Below are positions 1 through 7,866 of a stretch of DNA of 22,324 bases, one piece after another. The notes under the pieces were generated by a model. It worked only from the letters and a program-made list of their open reading frames with translations. It did not search any database and was not told where the DNA came from. The DNA is from a virus, in the IMG/VR virus record IMGVR_UViG_3300025326_000672, positions 1 through 22,324 of that record; one strand, written 5' to 3'. Each line of letters begins with the position of its first letter. The stretch's first letter is position 1. The position numbers were made by a program, and so were the translations under genes.

Positions 1-624
1 TATAGCCTGACCTCCTTTTACAGAAATTCCTACAGTTCTATCTAATGCCATCACAGCAAATACATTCAAATCATCTGCTCTCTCTTTATCTTCTCCAATG
101 AATTGAGCGCATAGTGCAGCAGTTCTATATTGCAAGAATGACTTACTATTGATTAAATTTATTGTCCCTGTAGAAGCAGTAATCTCTGGAAACAATGATT
201 TAATATAATCAATCTTTATTTGGTTATCTTGACTTGATGCGAGGACTTTAATTTCTTGTTCTTGCCATACCCACCAAATAAAGTTAGTTAATAGAGTTCC
301 TTCCATATAATGTGGAAGAAATTCTAATCTAGTCATTTGAATATATGGATCAGTTCCAGCAAGTTTTTCCCATACTTGTTGAATTTCAACTAATGCAATA
401 GGTAGCGCGGGAGTAGTATTAAATCCTATTGAAGTTACTCCTGCTGGAATTGTCAACGCGCTTGATACAGCATTAGTAACTGGAATATTATTCTGCTCGA
501 ATGTTTCTTCCAATTCAGCTAAAGCCATATTTAAATAAGGTAATTGCGCTGCATAAGTAAATGATGTTAATGCAGAATCATTTAGTAATGCAGCTACCTT
601 ATTCATTACATCAGCAGCAGTCAT
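1..624 (-). CDS. Phage head-tail connector/adaptor-like protein, C-terminus cut by the window edge
   Basis: A reading frame opens at the ATG at 622-624 and stays open to base 1, giving 208 residues without a stop, so the protein is partial. The start is supported by AGGTGA about 5 bases upstream, which overlaps the stop of the preceding gene. The N-terminus (ADVMNKVAALLND, then a helix with YLNMALAELEETFEQ) has the look of phage head-completion adaptor proteins, which begin with a helical bundle containing a YLNxAxxEL-type segment. The middle is rich in W and aromatic residues (FIWWVWQEQE). Its place after capsid, portal and scaffold fits a connector that joins the portal to the tail. The family call is from pattern and context only; another neck protein is possible. 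Confidence 0.6.
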   Translation of the reverse strand, partial: MTAADVMNKVAALLNDSALTSFTYAAQLPYLNMALAELEETFEQNNIPVTNAVSSALTIPAGVTSIGFNTTPALPIALVEIQQVWEKLAGTDPYIQMTRLEFLPHYMEGTLLTNFIWWVWQEQEIKVLASSQDNQIKIDYIKSLFPEITASTGTINLINSKSFLQYRTAALCAQFIGEDKERADDLNVFAVMALDRTVGISVKGGQAI

Positions 625-634
625 GTATCACCTA

Positions 635-1321
635 CTAAACAGCAAACTTTAATCCAAGTTCCTTAGCTTTTTCTGGATCAATAATTGCCTTGCAATTCCC
701 ACAAATTGGGTAATTTAAATTCACCAAACTACCACACGCCTTACAATTAATAAGACTTGGTAATCCAGAAAAATCACCAATCCAAGGTTTAGTCTTTGGA
801 TCAATATTCATTTCTTTTGCAGCTAGACGCGCTTCATCAGAAATTGCCATTGGATTACCATTAGTTCTTGCCCATAATCCATCGGCTGCTCTAATGCAAT
901 TTTCCCAATAAGCATTCTGCTTAGATCGCGCGAGAGCTAATTCTGCTGAATGAATCATCTTTACATCAATGACACTTTTCTCACCCATGATAAAGAATAA
1001 TCCAGGAATTGCACTACCAGGAATAGCATCAGGTAAAGTATTACAATATCCAGTGCAAACATCTTCTGCAACTTGAATAGAAGAATTTGGAATTTCTAGC
1101 ATGGGTTGTTCTGCATCAATATCTCTCCACCAAGATGAAGAACCAATAACTAGAATTGCAGGACTATTAAATGAGCCCGCTTCAATAGTAAATACTCCCG
1201 GCTCAATTGTAACTTTTCTTTCAACAATTTTCTTTGGATAAATACTAACAATAGTACATTTATCTAATGGATTCTTTGGTGATCTAATAGTGCGACGATT
1301 TTCTAATGCATAGCCACTCAT
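635..1321 (-). CDS. Hypothetical virion-region protein with C-terminal zinc ribbon
   Basis: This 228-residue protein is of unknown function. Near its end are two cysteine pairs, C193-x2-C196 and C207-x2-C210 (CKACG and ICGNC), the pattern of a zinc ribbon. The first 120 residues are mostly beta-type sequence with a WW pair at 64-65, and residues 120-170 look helical. Its ATG overlaps the stop of the upstream gene by one base (TAATG), so the two are probably translationally coupled. It lies between capsid and connector genes, so a head or neck structural or assembly role is likely. No specific family is recognised. Confidence 0.8.
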   Translation of the reverse strand: MSGYALENRRTIRSPKNPLDKCTIVSIYPKKIVERKVTIEPGVFTIEAGSFNSPAILVIGSSSWWRDIDAEQPMLEIPNSSIQVAEDVCTGYCNTLPDAIPGSAIPGLFFIMGEKSVIDVKMIHSAELALARSKQNAYWENCIRAADGLWARTNGNPMAISDEARLAAKEMNIDPKTKPWIGDFSGLPSLINCKACGSLVNLNYPICGNCKAIIDPEKAKELGLKFAV

Positions 1322-1875
1322 TATAGTTCTCCCTGTTTAGTAAATCCTACTCCAGCTCCAGATTGTAAACTATCAGTTATTGAAGATTCATTTCCATATA
1401 AGTATTCTTCTATTTCTTCCAATTTTGCTTTTCTTACTTCTGGATTAATCTTTTTATCCCAATAGGGATGCTTGTATGCTACACCAACTCTAGCAGCGGC
1501 ATTTGCATAAATAGTTTCGATTACATAATGGCATACTGCGTATAAAGGAGGAAGGGATTTTTTACCATCCCCAGTTTCAAAAGTCCAAACTACATAATAA
1601 TCAAATTTCTTGTCAACTAATTCTTTCTGCGCGTCAGGTGTTAAGATTGGCATTGCGCGTTCAAGAATATATCTCTCTTTAATATGCCAGTATTTTGGGA
1701 CTTCTCTTGTTTCAGTTACTCTACGAATAAATATTGAACCATTATAATCTTCAAAAGTTCCGAATCTTTTTTCATACTGATCATCTGAATAGACTACTCG
1801 AAAATTAGGAGTATCTATTGCAAAATACCCATAAGTATCTAATAGGTGCTTATTAATTTCTTCTATTGGTTCCAT
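1321..1875 (-). CDS. Hypothetical protein, head region
   Basis: This 184-residue protein is acidic to neutral, with many aromatic residues (YGYF, YYVVWTF, YWHIKERY). A helix-rich C-terminal third includes KAKLEEIEEYLYG. No motif or family is recognised. No Shine-Dalgarno sequence lies directly before the ATG at 1873-1875. An AAGGAG does lie at 1923-1928, separated from the start by a perfect 16-bp hairpin (separate entry). The gene is coupled to the next one by a TAATG overlap at 1321. Position suggests a head or neck protein, but this is inference. Confidence 0.8.
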   Translation of the reverse strand: MEPIEEINKHLLDTYGYFAIDTPNFRVVYSDDQYEKRFGTFEDYNGSIFIRRVTETREVPKYWHIKERYILERAMPILTPDAQKELVDKKFDYYVVWTFETGDGKKSLPPLYAVCHYVIETIYANAAARVGVAYKHPYWDKKINPEVRKAKLEEIEEYLYGNESSITDSLQSGAGVGFTKQGEL

Positions 1876-1930
1876 GTTTTATTGTAGGTGGATTAGTAGC
1901 CCTTATTCTACTAATCCACCTACTCCTTAC
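1876..1930 (-). promoter_or_regulatory. Split ribosome binding site bridged by a 16-bp hairpin
   Basis: On the minus strand the order is AAGGAG (1928-1923), a perfect 16-bp stem (1908-1923 with 1884-1899, 8-nt loop), then AATAAAAC and the ATG at 1875. If the hairpin forms, AAGGA sits 8 nt from the start codon; unfolded, it is about 48 nt away. No U tract follows the stem, which argues against a plain intrinsic terminator. A hairpin-bridged initiation region is known for phage T4 gene 25. Use here is inferred. Confidence 0.6.
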
Positions 1931-2241
1931 TAAGAGACTGGCCCCGGAGTATATTTCGCTGTATTTGGATTATAGTGCATCGCTACAGGAATATCAACAC
2001 CAGGATCAGCAGCAACAAGAATATTTCCTGATGTGGCAAAAGCACCCATTGCATCAGGAAATTGCAGATACAACACATGCCACCCACTAACAGGCGGTGT
2101 GATTGTAACTAACTGCGTAGTGCCAGTAACAATTGTTAATCCCGTTGTGGGAGCAATTACTGAGGCACTAGCAATTGTGCGCGGTGGCAGCATATTAATG
2201 CTTTGCGCGGGAAGCAACTGGTTATAAGCATCATCTGACAT
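1930..2241 (-). CDS. Small beta-rich protein after the major capsid gene
   Basis: This 103-residue protein starts at the ATG at 2239-2241 (MSDDAYNQLL), chosen because AAGGAG lies 8 bases upstream and overlaps the stop of the capsid gene. An in-frame start 18 codons upstream would have no such site and would overlap the capsid gene. The sequence is beta-type with many T, V and P residues (SASVIAPTTGLTIVTG, TQLVTITPPVSGWHVLYLQF). It resembles small phage virion proteins made of a single beta sandwich. Its place just after the capsid gene suggests a capsid decoration or head-stabilising protein, but no family is recognised. Confidence 0.75.
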   Translation of the reverse strand: MSDDAYNQLLPAQSINMLPPRTIASASVIAPTTGLTIVTGTTQLVTITPPVSGWHVLYLQFPDAMGAFATSGNILVAADPGVDIPVAMHYNPNTAKYTPGPVS

Positions 2242-2252
2242 TTTATAGCTCC

Positions 2253-3491
2253 TTAGTAACCAGTTGGTACAAGCAAGTTGTCGATATAGCTGCAAGCGGC
2301 AGGGTTGTTCACAAAAAATTGTGTTCCCAACACCTGGTAGAAAATATCCGCCGCAGCAATACCACCTGATGCTCCACGAAGTTCAAAGAAATTCCTACCA
2401 TCAGTCTTGTAGAATCCTAATGGAAGAATTTCTCCGCGACCCCATACCTTTTTAGATACAAAGTCAATTCGTGTAGTATCCCAATTAAATGATGTTCGCA
2501 CAGGAGCACCAGCCATCTGCATCTTTTCAAAATACATATCCAAACCTTCTTCTTTTGGCTGTTTTTGAATGATGCTTACTGCTTGTCCAATTTGCTCATA
2601 TGCCTGTTGCTGTGCAGGATGCATCCAAGCATCAGGTTTAAAGTTGTTATTTAAACCAACTCTATTCCCAATTGCATTGATTGCTCTACGTGGCAGAGTT
2701 AGAGTCAATGCACTACCACCACCATTAATTCGTGTTGCTCGAATCTGTGGTGTAGTAGCGCGCTGAAATCCTAACCATGTTCCTGTAGCAGCATTACTAT
2801 GATGATATGGAACACCATAGATACCCGGAATTGCAGCAGGAGCAGTAATACCAAACGTGACAATCACATCTGTAGCAACTACTCCCGCGATTGGAGTATC
2901 AATAGTGATTGTTTTGTTTGGCACATCCCAGGAAATGATAGTAGCACTGCCACGATTAGTAGCAAGTGTAGCATCAAAAATCTGGATTTTCTGTTGATCC
3001 CGCATTAACCTAACACCAAATCCATCAGTAGTGCAAACAATCACTTCTGCTGTATAAGTTGTTACGGTACCAATTACTCCAGTTCCAGGCTGCATTAATT
3101 GCGCGTCCATCTGCCTTTTCAACTCCATAGTTGATCTAGCAACAAGTTTACGAACTGCATTAGCAATTGACTTTCTATCTGAGTCAGTTGCCCATTGTGC
3201 AAGTTTTGTATATTCAATATTCTCGCTAACGAATACTGATCGCAAAACTGCTTTGTCAAACTTAGGCCCACTACCACGACCTAAATCACCACCATCAGCA
3301 TTAAAGTATTGAAAACTTCCACCGGGAGAAATTTCGAGAGGAACTCGCATTTCTCGGTTAGAAATCTTCTCTACCTGTTGCTTCTGGATATAGCCAAAGA
3401 ACTCATCATCATAGTCGAATACTGTCTGAATATCATCGACTACTTTCTCAAGTTCTGAGGCAATAACTTCAGCATCTGTCATTGCAGGCAT
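2253..3491 (-). CDS. Major capsid protein, HK97-like
   Basis: This 412-residue protein has the size and position of a phage major capsid protein, after the portal, scaffold and one small gene. The N-terminal region (residues 1-60) is helical and charged, followed by a beta/loop segment with glycine runs (FNADGGDLGRGSG) like an E-loop. A long helix follows (about 105-130, with RKSIANAVRKLVARSTMELKR), as expected for the spine helix of the HK97 fold. The middle (about 150-215) contains beta repeats that may be an insertion domain. The start at 3491 has GGAG six bases upstream and comes before a second in-frame ATG. The fold assignment rests on context and general pattern rather than a signature motif. 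Confidence 0.8.
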   Translation of the reverse strand: MPAMTDAEVIASELEKVVDDIQTVFDYDDEFFGYIQKQQVEKISNREMRVPLEISPGGSFQYFNADGGDLGRGSGPKFDKAVLRSVFVSENIEYTKLAQWATDSDRKSIANAVRKLVARSTMELKRQMDAQLMQPGTGVIGTVTTYTAEVIVCTTDGFGVRLMRDQQKIQIFDATLATNRGSATIISWDVPNKTITIDTPIAGVVATDVIVTFGITAPAAIPGIYGVPYHHSNAATGTWLGFQRATTPQIRATRINGGGSALTLTLPRRAINAIGNRVGLNNNFKPDAWMHPAQQQAYEQIGQAVSIIQKQPKEEGLDMYFEKMQMAGAPVRTSFNWDTTRIDFVSKKVWGRGEILPLGFYKTDGRNFFELRGASGGIAAADIFYQVLGTQFFVNNPAACSYIDNLLVPTGY

Positions 3492-3492
3492 G

Positions 3493-3837
3493 TTAACTCC
3501 AAATTAACCTTACTCCTACAACTTGTGTAACTGCTGTTAACACAAATGTAGCAGCATATGAATCTATTCCGATTGACGTTGGATCAGTATTATGCAGAAC
3601 AATTCCCGTATCACCTGTAACACCTTTAAGTGTAACATCAACAGTATTTCCAGTTGGAAATAGTATAGTTACAGCCTTAGCATTAGTAGGTGGAGTAATT
3701 GTATTTGCACCAGCAGCCAATGTAACAATATCAATCTTGGCTGGGCTAGCCGTATTTTCTGCTGCATCTAATCCCGCGTTTGCAGAGAAATCGCCCGCGA
3801 ATGTTATAGCTACGCTGCGCTGTGATGTTACTGCCAT
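3493..3837 (-). CDS. Small beta-rich protein between scaffold and capsid genes
   Basis: This 114-residue protein is rich in A, T, V and G with alternating hydrophobic stretches (VTILFPTGNTVDVTLKGVTGD, split by turns), so it is probably a beta sandwich. Its stop lies between the ribosome binding site and the start of the capsid gene. The scaffold gene ends only a few bases before its ATG, so the three genes are expressed together. Proteins of this size and place are often capsid decoration proteins or head fibres; that role is inferred from context. The Shine-Dalgarno signal is weak (AAAGA). Confidence 0.75.
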   Translation of the reverse strand: MAVTSQRSVAITFAGDFSANAGLDAAENTASPAKIDIVTLAAGANTITPPTNAKAVTILFPTGNTVDVTLKGVTGDTGIVLHNTDPTSIGIDSYAATFVLTAVTQVVGVRLIWS

Positions 3838-3841
3838 TTTA

Positions 3842-5065
3842 CTAATCTTTCGTCAAAAATTTGAAAACATCTCCGCCATCGTATTTCTTACTTTTTCCAC
3901 TATTTGAGGATGCGGATCGTCCTATGGGAAGTCTCTTTGTTGGAGTCTCATCATCTTTATTACCTTTTGGCCTTGATCCTTTTAAGGCTTCATTTCTTAT
4001 GGATCTGATTACTTCGGGTAATAAAGTCTGAGCCTTTGACAAATAAGCACTTCGAATTTTATGGATTGAATCTGAAGAATACTTTGATTCCTTAGCCTTA
4101 ATCCAAAGTTTATCTAAAATTGCTTTGAATCTTACATCTTTATCAATTGTTTCTTCTAACTTCTCTGCGCATTCTTTAGTTGCATTCTTCTTTACATAAG
4201 CTGACATTTGATCTTTTGGATCAATGTTTCGGTCAATAGTTGATTTTACAACGTTATCAACTTTTCCTTGTAATTCTGTTCTAGCAGTTTCAAATTTAGA
4301 AGTTTCAAAGTCTTCGCGCTCTTTCTTTAATTTATCTGCTTCTGGATTTGATTTTGATTCACCACCAAATTTGCCAACTGGTTTATAATTGTTGAGACCA
4401 GTTCCAAAAACCATCTGATGAATTAAATTAGCAGATTCCTTCATCAAAGTTTTAGTTTCATCATCTTTAGCAGAATCAGAATTCTTCCAAACATAATTAA
4501 CTAAAGAATCCATCATCTTGTTGAAAACATGTGAGTATGCTTTTTCATCAAACGCGTGGAGATTCTCTAAATAACTATCAATGATTTTGCTATAGACTTC
4601 TGGGCTATGTTCTTTAACTGCGCCAAGAACAGTATTAATATCTCCGGAAAAAATATTCTCTTCAAACTTACTTAGAATTCCAGCACGCTCTTGAGCTTCT
4701 TTTGCATCATCTAATGTTGGAAATACTTCTGCATACTTCTGCTCGCGATAAATTGCTTTTTCAACTGAAGGAAATGTTTTAAATAAATCCGGGTATTTTG
4801 CTAAAATCTCTTTCCTTCGTGGAATAACATCTACTAATTCTGATTCGAGATCATCTTCTTTTTCAAGTTCAATCTTTTCTTCAGAATCTTCTTCACTATC
4901 TTCCTTAGAATCTTTATCCTCATCTTTCGCGTCAGGTTCTTCTTCTTTAGTTTCTTCTTCATCTTCTTTAGTTTCATCTTCTTCTCTTGATTCTGCTTTC
5001 TTGTTCAATAAATCCAATACATCAGATTCATCTTTAAGTGGAATATCAATTACTTCGTTAGCCAT
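3842..5065 (-). CDS. Capsid scaffolding protein
   Basis: This 407-residue protein has a very acidic N-terminal region (about residues 20-80, dominated by E and D with K interspersed). A long, largely helical body follows with many K and E residues, and the C-terminus is basic (GSRPKGNKDDETPTKRLP, then a KSKK segment). This layout, and its place between portal and capsid genes, match phage scaffolding proteins, which fill the procapsid and leave or are cleaved before DNA packaging. Its basic tail could be the capsid-binding end. It begins at a TAATG overlap with the portal stop. No protease domain is seen. Identity rests on composition and synteny. Confidence 0.75.
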   Translation of the reverse strand: MANEVIDIPLKDESDVLDLLNKKAESREEDETKEDEEETKEEEPDAKDEDKDSKEDSEEDSEEKIELEKEDDLESELVDVIPRRKEILAKYPDLFKTFPSVEKAIYREQKYAEVFPTLDDAKEAQERAGILSKFEENIFSGDINTVLGAVKEHSPEVYSKIIDSYLENLHAFDEKAYSHVFNKMMDSLVNYVWKNSDSAKDDETKTLMKESANLIHQMVFGTGLNNYKPVGKFGGESKSNPEADKLKKEREDFETSKFETARTELQGKVDNVVKSTIDRNIDPKDQMSAYVKKNATKECAEKLEETIDKDVRFKAILDKLWIKAKESKYSSDSIHKIRSAYLSKAQTLLPEVIRSIRNEALKGSRPKGNKDDETPTKRLPIGRSASSNSGKSKKYDGGDVFKFLTKD

Positions 5066-7365
5066 TATACCTGTTCTCCCTGCTTTTCTGCACCTTTGGA
5101 GTCGGCAGAATTATTTGACTCTTGTTGTTGCATTTGCTGCATCTGTAAGAAATTAATATGCCCCATCATATGAAGCATTACATTTCTATAGCCTAAAGGA
5201 TTTTCAACTTTACAAATTCTTCCCGCGTCCGATACTAGCCACCTACGACAAATCTCAGATTGAATAAAATGATTATCAACAAATTGCTCAACTTCTATTG
5301 ATGGTAATTCTTGTTCTTCAGCAGGCATTATATTACCCATACCATCATCCATTGGTTGTCCGGGTAACATAATAGGCTCACTAATAATTAACTGCTGAAT
5401 TTCCTCATATTGCTTAGTTCTATCATCATTGCCTGGAATTACAAACGAGTTCAATCCAATCACATTCTTTAATATATCAATATTTTCAGGTGCACTTAAG
5501 GCTTCAAGAATAAGAGGATTATTCAAATTCATCAAATTAAGAATAACATCTTTTTGCTGCAACCATGTAACTGGCATTTGTTCAGCAGCTTCTAATTCTA
5601 CTGAACCAAGTTTACCAGCTAATTCGGATTTCTTAATTAGAATATTAATGAATCCACCATCTTTGGACTTTTCAACATATCTTTCATCATCAATAACTGA
5701 TTGAATATATGCTGGAATAACCTTACCAAAAATCTGTTTCCACCAAATACTTAACATTTTCCAAGTAGTTTGTAGTCTCTGTAATGCTTGAGCACGAGAC
5801 ATACTATATTCAGATGCAGTTTTACTACCAGCAGAATTTTCACCACCAAATAGACTTGGCAACGCGCCTGATACTAATTGACCTAATTCCTGCACCTTAT
5901 TTGCAAATGGTAATACTTCACCTGATAGATTAGCAGTTTTAACTGAATAAAAACTTTCACCTAAAGTTCTTCCTGATTTTGGCTTAGCAGGAATTAAACT
6001 ACCCGGAGATACTTCTTGTTGCCTATATGCATCAAAATTAACTACTTCTGGATCAACGAAAGTTTGTTCGATTCCATGTTCAATAGTTTGCAAAATTAGA
6101 CTGATTAGGTCATTCGATATTTCTTGAATTGGTTCAAGTACTTTTCCTAAAGGCTCATGATGCAAGTAATCAGATAATGGATTCTCAGATAAAGTCCAAT
6201 GATCATCTAATTTCTCAGCACATGCTTCTGCAAAGAAATCATTTACTTGAACTACTTTGACTCCAAATGGGTATAATTTTCTAAGTTTCTCAACTTCATC
6301 ATCTTGCAAAATATTATATGCACTTGGTCTTAACCATGTATTACTGCAAGTAGGAGTATCTTGTGGTTCTGTTCCTCTATATTGATTTGATACTCTACCC
6401 CATCTTTCGTAGTTAGAAGAATCATTTCCAGAAGATTTTAACTTACCTTTTTTATCAATATTCTTTCTTAAATCAGGAAATTGTTCTAATACATTTACTA
6501 AGTTAGTTTCATAGCTAAACCTTAAGTAAGGAGTATCTGCTTGTTTCTGTGCATAATTAGCAACTTTAACAAATAATCCGCCATATACTTCTAAACACTG
6601 ACGAGATTTTGGTTTAGTAGTTTTGCCTATGAGTCTTTCAACTATTAATTTCTCGCGCTTGATTTGTGGATTAATAACTTGAGTTAAGCAAACAGGGCAA
6701 AAATTAACACCTTGATTCAATAAGTCATGTTGATCAATTTCATTTTGACCCGGATCAAATTCATCTTGAACTTGATTCATTACTTGTTGATTAACTAATT
6801 GTGTTCCACATACATCACAAATTTTTTGATCAACTTCTTGTTCCTGATCCTCATATTCATCTTCTTCATAAGTTCCATATTTCTCATCATAATCAGTATA
6901 GTTATAGCAGCAAATTAAACCCTCAGTTACAAAAACATATAATGCCTTAATCCAAAGTAATACTGCATCATTATGTCTATAAACTAACTCAGCAATCTTA
7001 TCTCCACCTTTGGCCGTAGTAAGGTCGAGAGGATCATCTGCATTATCAGGATAACATTTAATTGGAGGAACTGTAACTGATAATGCAGCGATAATTGATT
7101 CAGAGTAAGCCTTGAATATGTTAGGTCGCTTATCATAATAGGCTGAGTCATTTGTAGAGTCATCGGCATATTGCTGGTCGTAGATTCTCCAATCATGTGC
7201 AGTCTCTGACCAAAAAGTATTAGCTAATCCATCCCATAATAACTTTAATCTTTTCCAAGTTCTAATTTGTCTGTCTCTTGTAGATGAATCTTCCTCTGCA
7301 AAGAATTGACAGACCTGTACTAGAAGGTTTTGAATTTCTTCTGGTACTTCTTTTTTCTTAGCCAT
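5065..7365 (-). CDS. Portal protein with inserted zinc ribbon
   Basis: At 766 residues this is in the size range of large portal proteins of the P22 kind. It lies directly downstream of the terminase genes and upstream of the scaffold. The N-terminal 150 residues include RDRQIRTWKRLKLLWDG and a DKRPNIFKAYSESIIAAL segment, typical of portals that open with a helical region. Residues about 165-230 form an acidic insertion ending in two cysteine pairs, C183-x2-C186 and C223-x2-C226, a zinc-ribbon pattern. The C-terminal part is helical and Q-rich (FLQMQQMQQQES), as in portal barrels. The portal forms the dodecameric DNA entry channel at one capsid vertex. Confidence in the portal call is high because of size, neighbours and order. 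Confidence 0.87.
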   Translation of the reverse strand: MAKKKEVPEEIQNLLVQVCQFFAEEDSSTRDRQIRTWKRLKLLWDGLANTFWSETAHDWRIYDQQYADDSTNDSAYYDKRPNIFKAYSESIIAALSVTVPPIKCYPDNADDPLDLTTAKGGDKIAELVYRHNDAVLLWIKALYVFVTEGLICCYNYTDYDEKYGTYEEDEYEDQEQEVDQKICDVCGTQLVNQQVMNQVQDEFDPGQNEIDQHDLLNQGVNFCPVCLTQVINPQIKREKLIVERLIGKTTKPKSRQCLEVYGGLFVKVANYAQKQADTPYLRFSYETNLVNVLEQFPDLRKNIDKKGKLKSSGNDSSNYERWGRVSNQYRGTEPQDTPTCSNTWLRPSAYNILQDDEVEKLRKLYPFGVKVVQVNDFFAEACAEKLDDHWTLSENPLSDYLHHEPLGKVLEPIQEISNDLISLILQTIEHGIEQTFVDPEVVNFDAYRQQEVSPGSLIPAKPKSGRTLGESFYSVKTANLSGEVLPFANKVQELGQLVSGALPSLFGGENSAGSKTASEYSMSRAQALQRLQTTWKMLSIWWKQIFGKVIPAYIQSVIDDERYVEKSKDGGFINILIKKSELAGKLGSVELEAAEQMPVTWLQQKDVILNLMNLNNPLILEALSAPENIDILKNVIGLNSFVIPGNDDRTKQYEEIQQLIISEPIMLPGQPMDDGMGNIMPAEEQELPSIEVEQFVDNHFIQSEICRRWLVSDAGRICKVENPLGYRNVMLHMMGHINFLQMQQMQQQESNNSADSKGAEKQGEQV

Positions 7366-7377
7366 TTTACTTAGAAA

Positions 7378-7527
7378 TTACTTAGAGAATAACTTCTTTT
7401 TCTTTTTTGAAGTTTTATTTAGAAATTCTTTTGCTACTTCTTCTGATGGACCAACTCCCTTACGAGATTTAGCTCCATGAGCAATTCCACTCATAAACTT
7501 AAACTGGGCTTTACTCTTAACAGGCAT
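7378..7527 (-). CDS. Small basic phage protein
   Basis: This 49-residue protein starts MPVKSKAQFKFMSGIAHG and ends in a lysine run (SKKKKKLFSK). Small basic proteins opening with M-P-x-K-S-x-A-Q are common beside portal and terminase genes in tailed phages; their function is unknown. GGAG lies about 9 bases before the ATG at 7525-7527, and the stop of the upstream gene ends two bases before that ATG. The strongly basic composition suggests nucleic-acid or capsid-interior contact, which is inference only. Confidence 0.8.
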   Translation of the reverse strand: MPVKSKAQFKFMSGIAHGAKSRKGVGPSEEVAKEFLNKTSKKKKKLFSK

Positions 7528-7528
7528 A

Positions 7529-7864
7529 TTAACTTACTCCTGATTTAGTAAGTAATTCTGCTTCAAGTTCATCATTCTTCTTTCGCGCTATACTTAATGC
7601 ATTCGCGCGATCATTCTCTTCTAACATTCTACGCTTTTCAGCCCAAATTCTTGGTGCAGTTCTAACTGATTGTAATTGAGATAAATCAATTTCTTCTTCG
7701 GGTTCAATAATTTGCTTAGGAGGATTAATCATCTGATTTAATAATCTATCATATCTATCTTGTAATCTACTTAATTCAGCGCGCAGATATAATACTTCTG
7801 ATTTATCATGATCAACACAATGATCGCAATGAGGATTCATTAATTTATGTAACCAGATAAACAT
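7529..7864 (-). CDS. Coiled-coil protein between terminase and portal genes
   Basis: This 111-residue protein begins with a short hydrophobic segment and a C13-x2-C16-x2-H19 motif. Two long predicted helices follow: residues 25-46 (LYLRAELSRLQDRYDRLLNQ) and 70-105 with many E, R and A residues. The AGGA at about 7871-7874 supports the start at 7864. No family is recognised. Its helical nature and place between the terminase and portal suggest a packaging accessory or virion component, but that is inference. Confidence 0.7.
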   Translation of the reverse strand: MFIWLHKLMNPHCDHCVDHDKSEVLYLRAELSRLQDRYDRLLNQMINPPKQIIEPEEEIDLSQLQSVRTAPRIWAEKRRMLEENDRANALSIARKKNDELEAELLTKSGVS

Positions 7865-7866
7865 TT

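Noticed and set aside
1866-2455. Rightward frames opposite the capsid region
   Set aside because: They lie antisense to well-supported leftward genes, have no ribosome sites and give low-complexity or unlikely proteins.
5429-5704. Rightward 91-codon frame inside the portal
   Set aside because: Antisense shadow of the portal gene with no start signal.
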